A stretch of DNA of 64,000 nt, from assembly GCA_959608885.1 (NCBI GenBank), contig CAUHSG010000008.1, positions 29,690 through 93,689 of the forward strand. The letters are read 5' to 3'. Position numbers and translations under genes: made by a program. How positions within the stretch are numbered: the stretch's first letter is position 1; every line of letters starts with the position of its first letter. The DNA comes from an uncultured Coriobacteriia bacterium. Its GTDB lineage: Bacteria; Actinomycetota; Coriobacteriia; Coriobacteriales; QAMH01. The notes below the pieces were generated by a model that saw only the letters and a list, made by a program, of their open reading frames with translations, did not search any database and had not been told where the DNA came from. Shown here in pieces: positions 18,024-26,892 of this stretch.

Positions 18024-18078
18024 GAGAAAAGCTCCTCAGCCTGTGATCATGTACAGGTGTTCTTCGTTTTCTATTTGG

Positions 18079-18972
18079 TTATTCTACGGGCGCACAGGCG
18101 CGCATGACCTCGGCAAGCTCGGCACTCTGCTCCGGCGTCGCCTCGATGAGCGGAAGGCGCAGGCCTCCCACGGGAAAACCGACGAGCTTGAGGGCCTCCT
18201 TCACCATGATGGGGTTCGAGGTGACGAAGAGCTCGTTCATGAGGGGAAGCAGTGCGGCATGGGCGGCGAGCGCCTCGTCATGCTTGCCGGCTGCCTCGAG
18301 CTCGACGATCTCCTTCATGCGTTTCGGTGCAACATTGGCGATGGTCGAAACCACGCCCACGCCGCCCAAGCCCATGATCTCAAGCGTGTCGGCGTCATCT
18401 CCGGAGTAAACGGAGAAGCCAGCCGGAGCACCCTTGGCTATGGCGGCAATCTGGTCCATCTTTCCGCTCGCTTCCTTGATCGCGATGATGTTCTCGTGAT
18501 CGTGCGCGAGCCTCAAGGTCGTCTCGGCCGTCATGTTGATGACCGATCGACCGGGGATGTTGTAGAGCATGATGGGAAGCTCCACTGCATTGGCAATGGC
18601 GCTGTAATGCTGGTAAATGCCCTCTTGCGGTGGCTTGTTGTAGTAGGGCACGACACAGAGGTAACCGTCAAAGCCCATCGGCTCGACCTTGCGTGCGAAG
18701 TCGACTGTGTCCTGCGTGCAGTTATCGCCCACGTAGGCAATCGTCTTGCAGCGCCCGTCGACGGCCTCGAGCACGGCTTCGAAGAGGCGGATCTTGTCAT
18801 CATAGAAGACGGTCGGGCACTCGCCCGTCGTCGGGCAAACGGCAATCGTGTCGATGCCAGCCTCGATGAAACGCTCGGCAAGCTCCTGGGCGCGCTTGAG
18901 GTCAAGGCCAAGGTCCTTGTCGAACGGGGTTACGCTCGCGACGATGGTGCGTCCGAAAAACGGCTCTGTCAT
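18079..18972 (-). CDS. dapA: 4-hydroxy-tetrahydrodipicolinate synthase
   Basis: 297 aa class I aldolase for lysine and meso-diaminopimelate synthesis, joining pyruvate and aspartate semialdehyde. Active-site residues are present: T48-T49 (PTTGE), Y137 and R142 (YNIPGR), Schiff-base lysine K166 (AIKEASG). It lies 70 bp downstream of dapB. The residue after the TTGE motif is Cys rather than the more common Ser. Confidence 0.96.
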   Translation of the reverse strand: MTEPFFGRTIVASVTPFDKDLGLDLKRAQELAERFIEAGIDTIAVCPTTGECPTVFYDDKIRLFEAVLEAVDGRCKTIAYVGDNCTQDTVDFARKVEPMGFDGYLCVVPYYNKPPQEGIYQHYSAIANAVELPIMLYNIPGRSVINMTAETTLRLAHDHENIIAIKEASGKMDQIAAIAKGAPAGFSVYSGDDADTLEIMGLGGVGVVSTIANVAPKRMKEIVELEAAGKHDEALAAHAALLPLMNELFVTSNPIMVKEALKLVGFPVGGLRLPLIEATPEQSAELAEVMRACAPVE

Positions 18973-19042
18973 GCTCGACTCCTCATCTTCACAGTACGTT
19001 TGAACATAGCGTTACGCAGGATTATACAGGCAAGTTCGTCCG

Positions 19043-19828
19043 TTAATCCATGAGCTTTTCAAGACCTACGGTCACGCCCTGCATATCGACGACGGCGCGC
19101 GTCGCCATGAGTATGCCCGGCATGTAGGATGCGCGGTCAATCGAGTCATGGCGTATGGTAAGCGTCTGCCCCATGCTTCCGAAGATGACCTCCTGATGCG
19201 CGACATAGCCCGCCGTGCGCACGGCATGCACCGGCACACCATCGACAAGGGAGCCACGCGCGCCCTCGAAACCGGCAAGCTCGGTCTCCTTGCCCGGAGC
19301 ATCACTCGCGCCATTGCGCGCCTCGGCGATGAGGCGCGCCGTGCGAATGGCCGTGCCGGAAGGGGCATCCTTCTTGCCATCGTGATGAAACTCGATGACC
19401 TCGATATCAGGGAAGTACTTGGCCGCCTGTTGGGCGAAGAGCATCATGAGCACGGCACCCGTCGTGAAGTTGGGTGCATGGAAGAGAGCCGCATCGCCCG
19501 TGGCAGACTCGTCGAAGATTTCCTGGAGCTGCTCTTCGGAAAGGCCCGTCGTGCCGAGCACGCAGTTGACGCCCATGCCGAGTGCGCAGCGCAAGTTCGC
19601 CTCGGCGACATCGGGACGCGTGAAATCGATGACGACATCGGGGCGCGTGACCTCGATGGCTTCCTTGAGCGTGGTGAACACGGGTGCGTCGTCCGTGCCT
19701 ACCGTCGTGTCATCACCCGCAGCCGGATCGACACCGGCGACGAGCGTCAAATCATCGGCACCGTCGACAGCCTTGCAGATTTCCGTACCCATGCGGCCGA
19801 GCGCTCCGCTTACCAGCACCTGAATCAT
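19043..19828 (-). CDS. dapB: 4-hydroxy-tetrahydrodipicolinate reductase
   Basis: 261 aa NAD(P)H-dependent reductase acting right after DapA. N-terminal Rossmann motif VSGALGRMG and the catalytic signature EFHHDGKKDAPSGTA are both intact. The ATG at 19828 overlaps the stop of the M16 peptidase gene (ATGA), showing coupling. Confidence 0.96.
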   Translation of the reverse strand: MIQVLVSGALGRMGTEICKAVDGADDLTLVAGVDPAAGDDTTVGTDDAPVFTTLKEAIEVTRPDVVIDFTRPDVAEANLRCALGMGVNCVLGTTGLSEEQLQEIFDESATGDAALFHAPNFTTGAVLMMLFAQQAAKYFPDIEVIEFHHDGKKDAPSGTAIRTARLIAEARNGASDAPGKETELAGFEGARGSLVDGVPVHAVRTAGYVAHQEVIFGSMGQTLTIRHDSIDRASYMPGILMATRAVVDMQGVTVGLEKLMD

Positions 19829-21078
19829 CTGAGCATCCTTTCGATTTTCTCTTGCTTGTAGGGACTCACGACCGCGAGCGTCATCTCCTGGGAGAAAAGC
19901 TCGCGTGCCGCCTCATTTACCTCGTCGATCGTTACGGCGCGGTATTTTTCGATAATCTCGTCAATTGAGTCGATGGGCAGGTCAAGCGCAGCCAAGCGAC
20001 CCAGACGCGACATGCGCGTACGTGTGGACTCGGTACCGAGCACGAAGCTACCGGCGGCAAGCTCCTTGGCACGTGTGAGCTCGTCTGCGGTCACGCCGTC
20101 TTGTGCAGCCAGCGCGAATTGCTCGGTAGCCACCTTGACGACCTCGGCGATGTTCTCCGGACGCGTGCCCGCGTACATCTCGAAGAGACCAGCCCCCTCG
20201 TAGAGCTGCGAAGAGGCGTATACGGAATAGACAAGACCGCGCTTCTCGCGAATCTCCTGGAACAGACGCGAGCTCATGCCGCCGCCGATGATGATGTCGA
20301 GCAGGGAGTAGACGAAACGCCGCGGATCATCGTTGACGATGGTGGGTGCGCCCAGGACGATGTTTGCCTGCTCGGAATCCTTCTTGATGCAGCGAAGGGG
20401 CGTACGCTCCTGGGGTTCGACGATCGCGCGTTCGAGACGCGGGCCAATGGGCAGGCCGGACAGGAAACGTTGGGCAAGCTCGACGACGGCCGCATGCTCG
20501 ACGCTTCCGCAAGCGACCACCGTGATGTTGCCGGTCGTGTAATGCGCGTCATGATAGCGAATCATTTCGCCAGTATCGAAGGAGGAAACGGTATCGGGTG
20601 TACCGAGCACGGGGCGTCCAAGCGCGTTGTGGGGAAACATCAACTCGGAGAACAGGTCATAGACGTAGTCTTCGGGCGCATCCTGGCTACGGGCAATCTC
20701 CTCGAGCACGACTTCGCGTTCGGGAACGATGTCCTTGTGGGCGAAAGTCGAGTTGACGAGCATATCGGCGAGAATCTCGAAACCAAGCTTGAGGCGCTCG
20801 TCGATGAGACGGGCATAAAAGCACGTGTACTCGCGCGAGGTGAAGGCGTTGAATTCGGCTCCAAGCGCATCGAACGCCGTGGAGATGTCAAGCGCGCTGC
20901 GCGTCGTGGTGCCCTTGAACAGCATGTGCTCCATGAAATGGGACATGCCACCTTCGACGGGCGCTTCGTCGCGTGCCCCCACGCGCACCCAGAAGCCGAG
21001 CGCGGCTGAGCGCACGCCGTCCATGTGCTCGGTGATGACCGTTATGCCGTTGTCGAGTACGGTTTTCTCGTAAAACAT
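19825..21078 (-). CDS. M16-family zinc peptidase (processing-peptidase-like)
   Basis: 417 aa from ATG 21078, preceded by GGAGAAG. Inverted zinc motif HFMEH (H47, E50, H51) and the downstream glutamates in REVVLEEIARS are present, so this is a catalytic subunit, related to YmxG/PqqL-type and mitochondrial processing peptidases. Natural substrates are unknown. The gene is often next to dapB or pnp in Gram-positives. The C-terminal half contains the second M16 domain (RGLVYSVYASSQLYEGAGLF). Confidence 0.92.
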   Translation of the reverse strand: MFYEKTVLDNGITVITEHMDGVRSAALGFWVRVGARDEAPVEGGMSHFMEHMLFKGTTTRSALDISTAFDALGAEFNAFTSREYTCFYARLIDERLKLGFEILADMLVNSTFAHKDIVPEREVVLEEIARSQDAPEDYVYDLFSELMFPHNALGRPVLGTPDTVSSFDTGEMIRYHDAHYTTGNITVVACGSVEHAAVVELAQRFLSGLPIGPRLERAIVEPQERTPLRCIKKDSEQANIVLGAPTIVNDDPRRFVYSLLDIIIGGGMSSRLFQEIREKRGLVYSVYASSQLYEGAGLFEMYAGTRPENIAEVVKVATEQFALAAQDGVTADELTRAKELAAGSFVLGTESTRTRMSRLGRLAALDLPIDSIDEIIEKYRAVTIDEVNEAARELFSQEMTLAVVSPYKQEKIERMLR

Positions 21079-21131
21079 GAACTTCTCCGATTGAGCATAC
21101 GAAGCACTATTGTAGCCCAAGTAAGCAGGCT

Positions 21132-22349
21132 CTAAAAATAATTCCTGTAGCGCACTTCCCCATTGAGAGGATCATCGGGAAAGAGGAACGCGTAGAGGTC
21201 GACGAAGTAGTCATCGGTCATGGAGGCGATGTAGTCGACCGCGATGTCTTCCGGTCTGGACTCGAGTTCGAAACTATAGGGATAGCGCAGCATGGGCTGA
21301 TCGAGATAGTGCCTGAATATGGGCGACTCCTCACGCCCCATACGGATGTCGTCGACGAAGGTCGTGAACATGCGCTCCATCATCGGTTGGACGAAGGTGA
21401 TGCGCCCGGCGACCTCGTCGCTCCTGTAGATCTTCTCGTAGTTCTCCTTGCGCATGGCGTCGACCGCCGCGAAGACCTCCTCGTCCATTGCCAGATAGTC
21501 ATGGCCGAGCGAATTCTTGATGATGTTGCGCGTGAGGTTATGGATGATCTGATGGTTGAGCGTGCCGACAATGGGACTCTCCTCGTAATCACCCGTGTCG
21601 AGCAACTTGATACGGGCGGCATCCTGACGATCCTTGCCAAGGTAGGCGATGATATCACTGATACGCACGACACAGCCCTCGAGCGTGGAGGGACGCAAGT
21701 CGCGGATGTTGCTCTGGTCGATGTAGCAACTCTCGATGAGGTCGTTGAGCGCGTCGAAGTCCGGACACGGCGCAGGACGGTACTCGAGGAAGGTCTTCTC
21801 GCCGCAATGCGTGAGAATGCCGTTGTACGTCTGTAGGCATAGATTAGTACGCGCGATGGTCTTGAGCAGACGCACGCTATGCACGTTATGGTTGAAGTAG
21901 CGCCCGGTGCTCTCATGGTACAGATCCGAGAGGTAGTCCTCGCCTTGGTGCCCAAAGGGCGTGTGCCCGAGGTCGTGACCGACGGCAATGGCCTCTATGA
22001 GGTCGAGGTTGAGGCCAAGCGCCATGCCGATGGTGCGCCCCACGCGACTGACCACTTGCAGGTGAAAGGAGCGTCGCGTAATGTCATCATTACGCACGAG
22101 CGAGAAAACCTGCGTCTTGTCCGCACAACGCGAATAGAACGGATTATGGACGATCTTCTCGACGTCCACAACGAAGCACGGCCGACCCAGATAGACATCC
22201 GGATCTTCGTAGCGCTTGGTGAATTCGCGTATGCCCTCGTCATCACGACAGGCATACGGCGAGAGCATGGCCTGAGACGCAGCATGCCGCGCGCGCAGCT
22301 CCGCCTTCTCGTCTTCGGTAAACTCAAATAGCTTGGTATCGAATTCCAC
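21132..22349 (-). CDS. HD-domain deoxynucleoside triphosphate triphosphohydrolase-like protein
   Basis: 405 aa. The HD core is visible as RRSFHLQVVSRVGRTIG, then GHDLGHTPFGHQGED, as in dGTPases. It probably hydrolyses dNTPs to deoxynucleosides and triphosphate. GTG start at 22349 follows AAGGAAG. Compared with E. coli Dgt it is short and resembles the Gram-positive HD group, so substrate specificity is open. Confidence 0.82.
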   Translation of the reverse strand: MEFDTKLFEFTEDEKAELRARHAASQAMLSPYACRDDEGIREFTKRYEDPDVYLGRPCFVVDVEKIVHNPFYSRCADKTQVFSLVRNDDITRRSFHLQVVSRVGRTIGMALGLNLDLIEAIAVGHDLGHTPFGHQGEDYLSDLYHESTGRYFNHNVHSVRLLKTIARTNLCLQTYNGILTHCGEKTFLEYRPAPCPDFDALNDLIESCYIDQSNIRDLRPSTLEGCVVRISDIIAYLGKDRQDAARIKLLDTGDYEESPIVGTLNHQIIHNLTRNIIKNSLGHDYLAMDEEVFAAVDAMRKENYEKIYRSDEVAGRITFVQPMMERMFTTFVDDIRMGREESPIFRHYLDQPMLRYPYSFELESRPEDIAVDYIASMTDDYFVDLYAFLFPDDPLNGEVRYRNYF

Positions 22350-22413
22350 GGTGCTTCCTTGCTCGTGTCAACATCACACGCGTAGACTAGCGTGCGGGTG
22401 TGACATGATTTTC

Positions 22414-23931
22414 CTAGCGGAAGCTGGCCGATTGCGCCGAGGCCGAATCCTTGAGCAGCACGTCGTGCGCACCGCCCTCGACGATCGAGACACTCGACAC
22501 GCGCGTAATCTTTGCCTTCTCGCGCAACTCGGAAAGATCGAGCGCACCCACGTTGCACATGGTGTGCTTGACCTTGGAAAGCGAAAGCGTGACGTTGTCG
22601 TGCAGCGAACCGGCATAGGGCACGTAGCTGTCGACGCCTTCCTCGAAGGCGAGCTTGCCGCCCTCACCGTCATCGTAGCGCTGCCAGTTGCGGGCACGGG
22701 CCGAACCCTCGCCCCAGTATTCCTTCATGTAGTTGCCGTTGACGCTCACGCGCTTGGTGGGACTCTCGTCGAAACGGGCGAAGTAGCGACCGAGCATCAT
22801 GAAATCCGAGCCCATGGCAAGCGCCAGCGTCATGTGGTAATCCTGCACGATACCGCCATCCGAGCAGATGGGGATGTAGATGCCGGTCTCGGCGAAGTAC
22901 TGGTCACGTGCCTTGGCGACTTCGATGACGGCCGTGGCCTGGCCGCGTCCGATGCCCTTCTGCTCGCGGGTGATGCAGATGGAACCGCCGCCGATGCCGA
23001 TCTTGATGAAGTCGGCACCTGCCTCGGCCAGAAAGCGGAAGCCCTCGGCATCGACGACATTGCCGGCACCGACCTTGACCTCGTCGCCATACTGCTTGCG
23101 CACCCACTCGAGCGTGAAGCGCTGCCAATCCGAATAGCCCTCGGAGGAATCGATGCACAGAACGTCGGCACCCGCGTCGAGCAACAGCGGCACGCGCGTC
23201 TCGTAATCGCGGCTGTTGATACCCGCGCCCACGACGTAGCGCTTCTGGCTGTCGAGAAGCTCGAGCGGATTTGCCTTGTGCGAATCGTAGTCCTTGCGGA
23301 AGACGAGCGAGGCAAGATGCCCGTCCTTGGTGACGATGGGAAGCGTGTTGAGCTTGTGATCCCAGATGATGTCGTTGGCTTGGGAGAGCGTGATGCCGTC
23401 CTCCCCCGTCACGAGACGGTCACGTGGCGTCATGAAGTCGATGACCTTCGTCGACGGGTCCATACGGCTCGGGCGATAGTCGCGGCTCGTCACGATACCA
23501 AGTAGCTTGCCTGTGGAAGATCCATCCTCAGTGACGGGCATGGTGGAGTGGCCCGTCTTGCGCTTGAGCTCGACGACGTCCTTCATGGTCATATCAGGCG
23601 TAATGTTCGTGTCACTCGGGACAAAGCCGGCCTTGTAGGACTTGACCTCGCGAATCATCTCGGCCTCGGACTCGGCTGACTGTGAGCCATAGATGAACGA
23701 ACAACCGCCCTCACGGGCAAGTGCCTCGGCCATGCGCGGGCCGGAAACGGATTGCATGATGGCCGACACCATCGGAATGTTGAGGGAAAGCGGACACTCC
23801 TCGCCGCGCTTGTACTTGACGAGCGGCGTACGCAGGCTGACATCTGACGGAATGTTCTTCGCCGTCGTGTATCCGGGAACCAGCAGATACTCGCTAAAGG
23901 TATGAGATGGTTCATCGTAGTAAAACGCCAT
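22414..23931 (-). CDS. guaB: IMP dehydrogenase
   Basis: 505 aa TIM-barrel enzyme making XMP from IMP. Catalytic Cys319 sits in GGSICITRE, and the NWQRYD segment supplies the Arg-Tyr dyad. Two CBS domains are inserted at about 105-220. The flap reads GIGRGQ instead of the usual G-V-G-x-P-Q, which marks a variant subgroup seen in gut actinobacteria and clostridia. ATG 23931 is preceded by GAGGAGG. It is the last housekeeping gene before the accessory island. Confidence 0.92.
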   Translation of the reverse strand: MAFYYDEPSHTFSEYLLVPGYTTAKNIPSDVSLRTPLVKYKRGEECPLSLNIPMVSAIMQSVSGPRMAEALAREGGCSFIYGSQSAESEAEMIREVKSYKAGFVPSDTNITPDMTMKDVVELKRKTGHSTMPVTEDGSSTGKLLGIVTSRDYRPSRMDPSTKVIDFMTPRDRLVTGEDGITLSQANDIIWDHKLNTLPIVTKDGHLASLVFRKDYDSHKANPLELLDSQKRYVVGAGINSRDYETRVPLLLDAGADVLCIDSSEGYSDWQRFTLEWVRKQYGDEVKVGAGNVVDAEGFRFLAEAGADFIKIGIGGGSICITREQKGIGRGQATAVIEVAKARDQYFAETGIYIPICSDGGIVQDYHMTLALAMGSDFMMLGRYFARFDESPTKRVSVNGNYMKEYWGEGSARARNWQRYDDGEGGKLAFEEGVDSYVPYAGSLHDNVTLSLSKVKHTMCNVGALDLSELREKAKITRVSSVSIVEGGAHDVLLKDSASAQSASFR

Positions 23932-24029
23932 GCCTGGGGCCTCCTCTATCTCTCAATGGTTTCAGAGAAGTGTACTACACGAGCACCGAACGCGGCACCG
24001 CGATTTCCTGTGGTCGTGCAACGGAATCG

Positions 24030-24307
24030 TCACGACTAATTACCCCAAGCGCTTCGTCGGCGGTATCGTCGTCGATTTCGACGCCGAGGAGGTTGTCATC
24101 GGAGCCAAAGTGGAGCTGAAGGGCGTCGGCGAAACGGTCTTCGCCGAGACGAAGACCGACGATTTCGGAGACTTCATCTTCGAGCAAATCGAGGGACGTC
24201 CCTACGAGGTTGTTATCTCGAAGGAGGGCTACGAGCTGAAGATCTTCGTGGCAGATGCGACCGAACTCGGCGTGAGCTTGGGTGACATCGCCCTCGTCAC
24301 CGCATAG
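24030..24307 (+). pseudogene. Remnant: C-terminal carboxypeptidase-regulatory/Cna-B-like domain of an oxidoreductase Fe-S subunit
   Basis: The frame from about 24030 reads PKRFVGGIVVDFD, then VVIGAKVELKG, ETKTDDFGDFIFEQIEG and YEVVISKEGY, a beta-sandwich domain of the type found at the C-terminus of some DMSO-reductase-family beta subunits such as pyrogallol transhydroxylase. No Fe-S Cys motifs or plausible start with ribosome site precede it; upstream sequence is the guaB leader in reverse. I read this as the tail of a deleted beta-subunit gene. A small stand-alone protein starting at ATG 23930 is less likely. Confidence 0.6.
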
Positions 24308-24336
24308 CACGGAGCAGCGGCATATTCACCTGCTCG

Positions 24337-24369
24337 ACGGGGCAGGCACGCTAAGCGCGCCTGCCCCGT
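24337..24369. terminator. Hairpin between the remnant and the convergent lysR
   Basis: ACGGGGCAGGC (24337-24347) and GCCTGCCCCGT (24359-24369) form a perfect 11-bp GC-rich stem with an 11-base loop. It sits between convergent reading frames and would serve as a bidirectional terminator although its U-tract is weak. Confidence 0.65.
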
Positions 24370-24379
24370 TTGCTCGTAG

Positions 24380-25285
24380 CTATGAGCGAGAATGAGAGGC
24401 CTTTTGCACTGCCGTGATGAAATCGGTAATCGCGTTGCTCTCGTTGGAGCTCTTCCAGATGATTCCGATGTCGGATATGTAATCACGCGCCTCTTCGATT
24501 TCCACGAAACTACAGTCATCGAACACATTTTCAAGATGGCGATAGGAGATGTTGAGAACAGCGCGCCGTTGCATCATGAGACGGGCACTCTCGAAATCAC
24601 GCGGTCCTCGCATAACGTCAATCTTGTCCATAACCGGATGCAAGATGGAGTCGATGGCTTCGGCGGTATCGCTCACGAGGGGCGAATTTGCCATGAGAAT
24701 GGACTCGCCCTCCAGTTCATAGACAGATACGGATTCCTTGTCAGCAAATCTATGTCCATCAGGCACGATGAGGGCAAACGGGTCTTCGCAGAGCGGTATA
24801 AACTTGTACGCACCACTCGACAATATGCCGTCGGTTCGCAACAGGGTGGTAATGCCCATGTCGATTTCGTTAGACGTGAGCTTGCTGATGATTTCGTTGA
24901 TTTCGCACGACGTGAGGGAAACCGACACATCTGGCCGCACCCTAGAATATGTTTCGAGGGCTTGGAGCAAAAATGGCTTCGATGCACCATACAGGTAGCC
25001 GATGTTCAAGAACTCGTCGATGCCCTTCTTGGCACACGAGACGTGCTCAAGCATTTCGGAATAGGCTTCGATGATGCGTTTCGCGCCCTCGATAAACACC
25101 TTGCCGGCCCTCGTAAGCTCGACGCCGTTTGACGTGCGCACGAAAATGCTCGTGCCGATTTCCTTCTCGATAGCGGAGATATGTTTGCTGAGTACGGGTT
25201 GGGAAATGTAGAACTCCTTGGCGGTTTGCGTGAAGTTGCGCGTTTCATTGAGCCTGACGCATTCTTGCAAGCTACTGATCAGCAT
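24380..25285 (-). CDS. LysR-type transcriptional regulator
   Basis: 301 aa. N-terminal winged helix-turn-helix (FTQTAKEFYISQPVLSKHISAIEKEIG, residues about 18-45), then a LysR substrate-binding domain. It is divergent from the MFS gene at 25532, the usual arrangement in which a LysR protein activates its neighbour in response to a small molecule. ATG 25285 is chosen; a TTG two codons upstream is possible. The 246-bp divergent region presumably holds its sites, but I could not single out a T-N11-A box. Confidence 0.9.
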   Translation of the reverse strand: MLISSLQECVRLNETRNFTQTAKEFYISQPVLSKHISAIEKEIGTSIFVRTSNGVELTRAGKVFIEGAKRIIEAYSEMLEHVSCAKKGIDEFLNIGYLYGASKPFLLQALETYSRVRPDVSVSLTSCEINEIISKLTSNEIDMGITTLLRTDGILSSGAYKFIPLCEDPFALIVPDGHRFADKESVSVYELEGESILMANSPLVSDTAEAIDSILHPVMDKIDVMRGPRDFESARLMMQRRAVLNISYRHLENVFDDCSFVEIEEARDYISDIGIIWKSSNESNAITDFITAVQKASHSRS

Positions 25286-25531
25286 CCGCAATCACCATTT
25301 CATGCTGCCCCGACTAGGTGTCACATCCAAGCTGATGATACCAGCTACCAAGGGCGGCAACGCTCTTATTTCTATTATGAATCGCCCATTCAATTAACGT
25401 GACCGTGATGCACGAAGCAGCGCAATACCCTTGGAACAGGCGACCGCTGTGGTGGTGGCATGTTATTGGCTCACCTACAGGGATATCTCATGAGGATGGC
25501 CGCAAATTGTCATTAAGAAGGGATGAGGACT

Positions 25532-26803
25532 ATGTCAATTACTATGTCAATTCGAGAATTTGGGCTTGCAAAAGGGCAGCTCAGCAAAACCCAGACATGG
25601 GTTACCTTCTGGGCCATGTTCTTCTTCGCGACCATTTGGATGTTCGCGAATATCGAGCCCACTTCGGTCATGCTGCCTCTCGCGCTATCGTATGGGTTCA
25701 ACGAAGCGGACATGGGCAATATCATGACGTTTGCCGGTCTGGCTGGTTTGATTATTTCCCTACCGGCAGCATGGTTCATCCGTAAAATTGGCGTTAAGGC
25801 AACTTGCCTTGTCACTGCCGTCGTAGGCATCATCGGCACGCTTGTCTGCGCCATTGCGACGAGCGTACCCGTCTTCCTCACGGGACGTTTCATCATCGGC
25901 CTCGCCTTTGGCATCGCTGCCATCATCGGCCCCAATGCCATGCCACGTTTGTTCCCGGTTTCCAAGCTCGGCAATGCCATGGGCATCTGGTCATTATGGG
26001 TTACCCCCGGTACCATTCTTAGCTTCGGCGCCGGCCCTGCAATCTTCGAGGCATTCGGTTCCCAGGGTCTCATGACCTTCTGCGTCATACTCGAAATCGT
26101 GTTCACCGTCGTGATGCTCGTCTTCGTCAAGATGCCCGCCGTTGCCTTGAACACCATTGTTGAGGGCAACGTGGAGCACAAGAGAATCATTGGCAAGCAG
26201 CATACGGCTTGGGCAATCGTCGTTGCGATTTCCTTCGCCCTGTGGTGCACCTTATATGCGGCATTCAACAATTTCTATGCAACGTATCTGACCACGGTCC
26301 AGGGTATGACCACAGGCTATGCCGGCATCGTCTGCCTCTGCATCGCCCTATTCACCATCCCGGCCGGCTTTATTTTCGGTCGCATCATCGATAAATACCA
26401 CCTCGCGAAACACTTCATATGGATCGGATACCTGGTCGTCGGAATCACGGTTGGCACTTTTGCCTGGCAAAACGAGCAAAGCACCGTGACTCCCTGGATT
26501 ACCTGCATCATCGTCGGCTTCTTCTCTGGCGCCATGGTGCCGATTGGAACGCGCACCATCATCCCGCTACTGGCAAAGGACCCCGCGAAGACCGACTACA
26601 GCCTCGGCATTATGGGTTTGGTGACGCAGGTCGCTAACATCACGACGGGCTCCATCTTCGCGCCGCTCTTTGCATCCGTGGGCTTCTACCACGCCTCCCT
26701 GTACATGTTGGTCCCTATTGCTGCCGTCGCCGTTGTGATTTTCCTCTTCTGCCCCAGCGACAAGAAGCTCTATCAGGAAGAACTTGACGCTCAGACCGAA
26801 TAA
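25532..26803 (+). CDS. MFS transporter
   Basis: 423 aa with twelve predicted membrane segments. A typical MFS loop is present (GRFIIGLAFG, and FGRIIDKYH between segments 8 and 9). ATG 25532 follows GATGAGG; ATG 25523 is an alternative. It is divergent from lysR and followed by Mo-enzyme pair 1 after 89 bp, so it probably imports the substrate of that enzyme or exports its product. No substrate can be deduced. Confidence 0.88.
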   Translation: MSITMSIREFGLAKGQLSKTQTWVTFWAMFFFATIWMFANIEPTSVMLPLALSYGFNEADMGNIMTFAGLAGLIISLPAAWFIRKIGVKATCLVTAVVGIIGTLVCAIATSVPVFLTGRFIIGLAFGIAAIIGPNAMPRLFPVSKLGNAMGIWSLWVTPGTILSFGAGPAIFEAFGSQGLMTFCVILEIVFTVVMLVFVKMPAVALNTIVEGNVEHKRIIGKQHTAWAIVVAISFALWCTLYAAFNNFYATYLTTVQGMTTGYAGIVCLCIALFTIPAGFIFGRIIDKYHLAKHFIWIGYLVVGITVGTFAWQNEQSTVTPWITCIIVGFFSGAMVPIGTRTIIPLLAKDPAKTDYSLGIMGLVTQVANITTGSIFAPLFASVGFYHASLYMLVPIAAVAVVIFLFCPSDKKLYQEELDAQTE

Positions 26804-26892
26804 GCCAAGGCCGTCTCAAGCACGAGTGCGGGCTGGCACGGCCATGCAATCGAATCGGCTATCGGACTAGTTTCCGAAAGAAAGGAGAAAAG

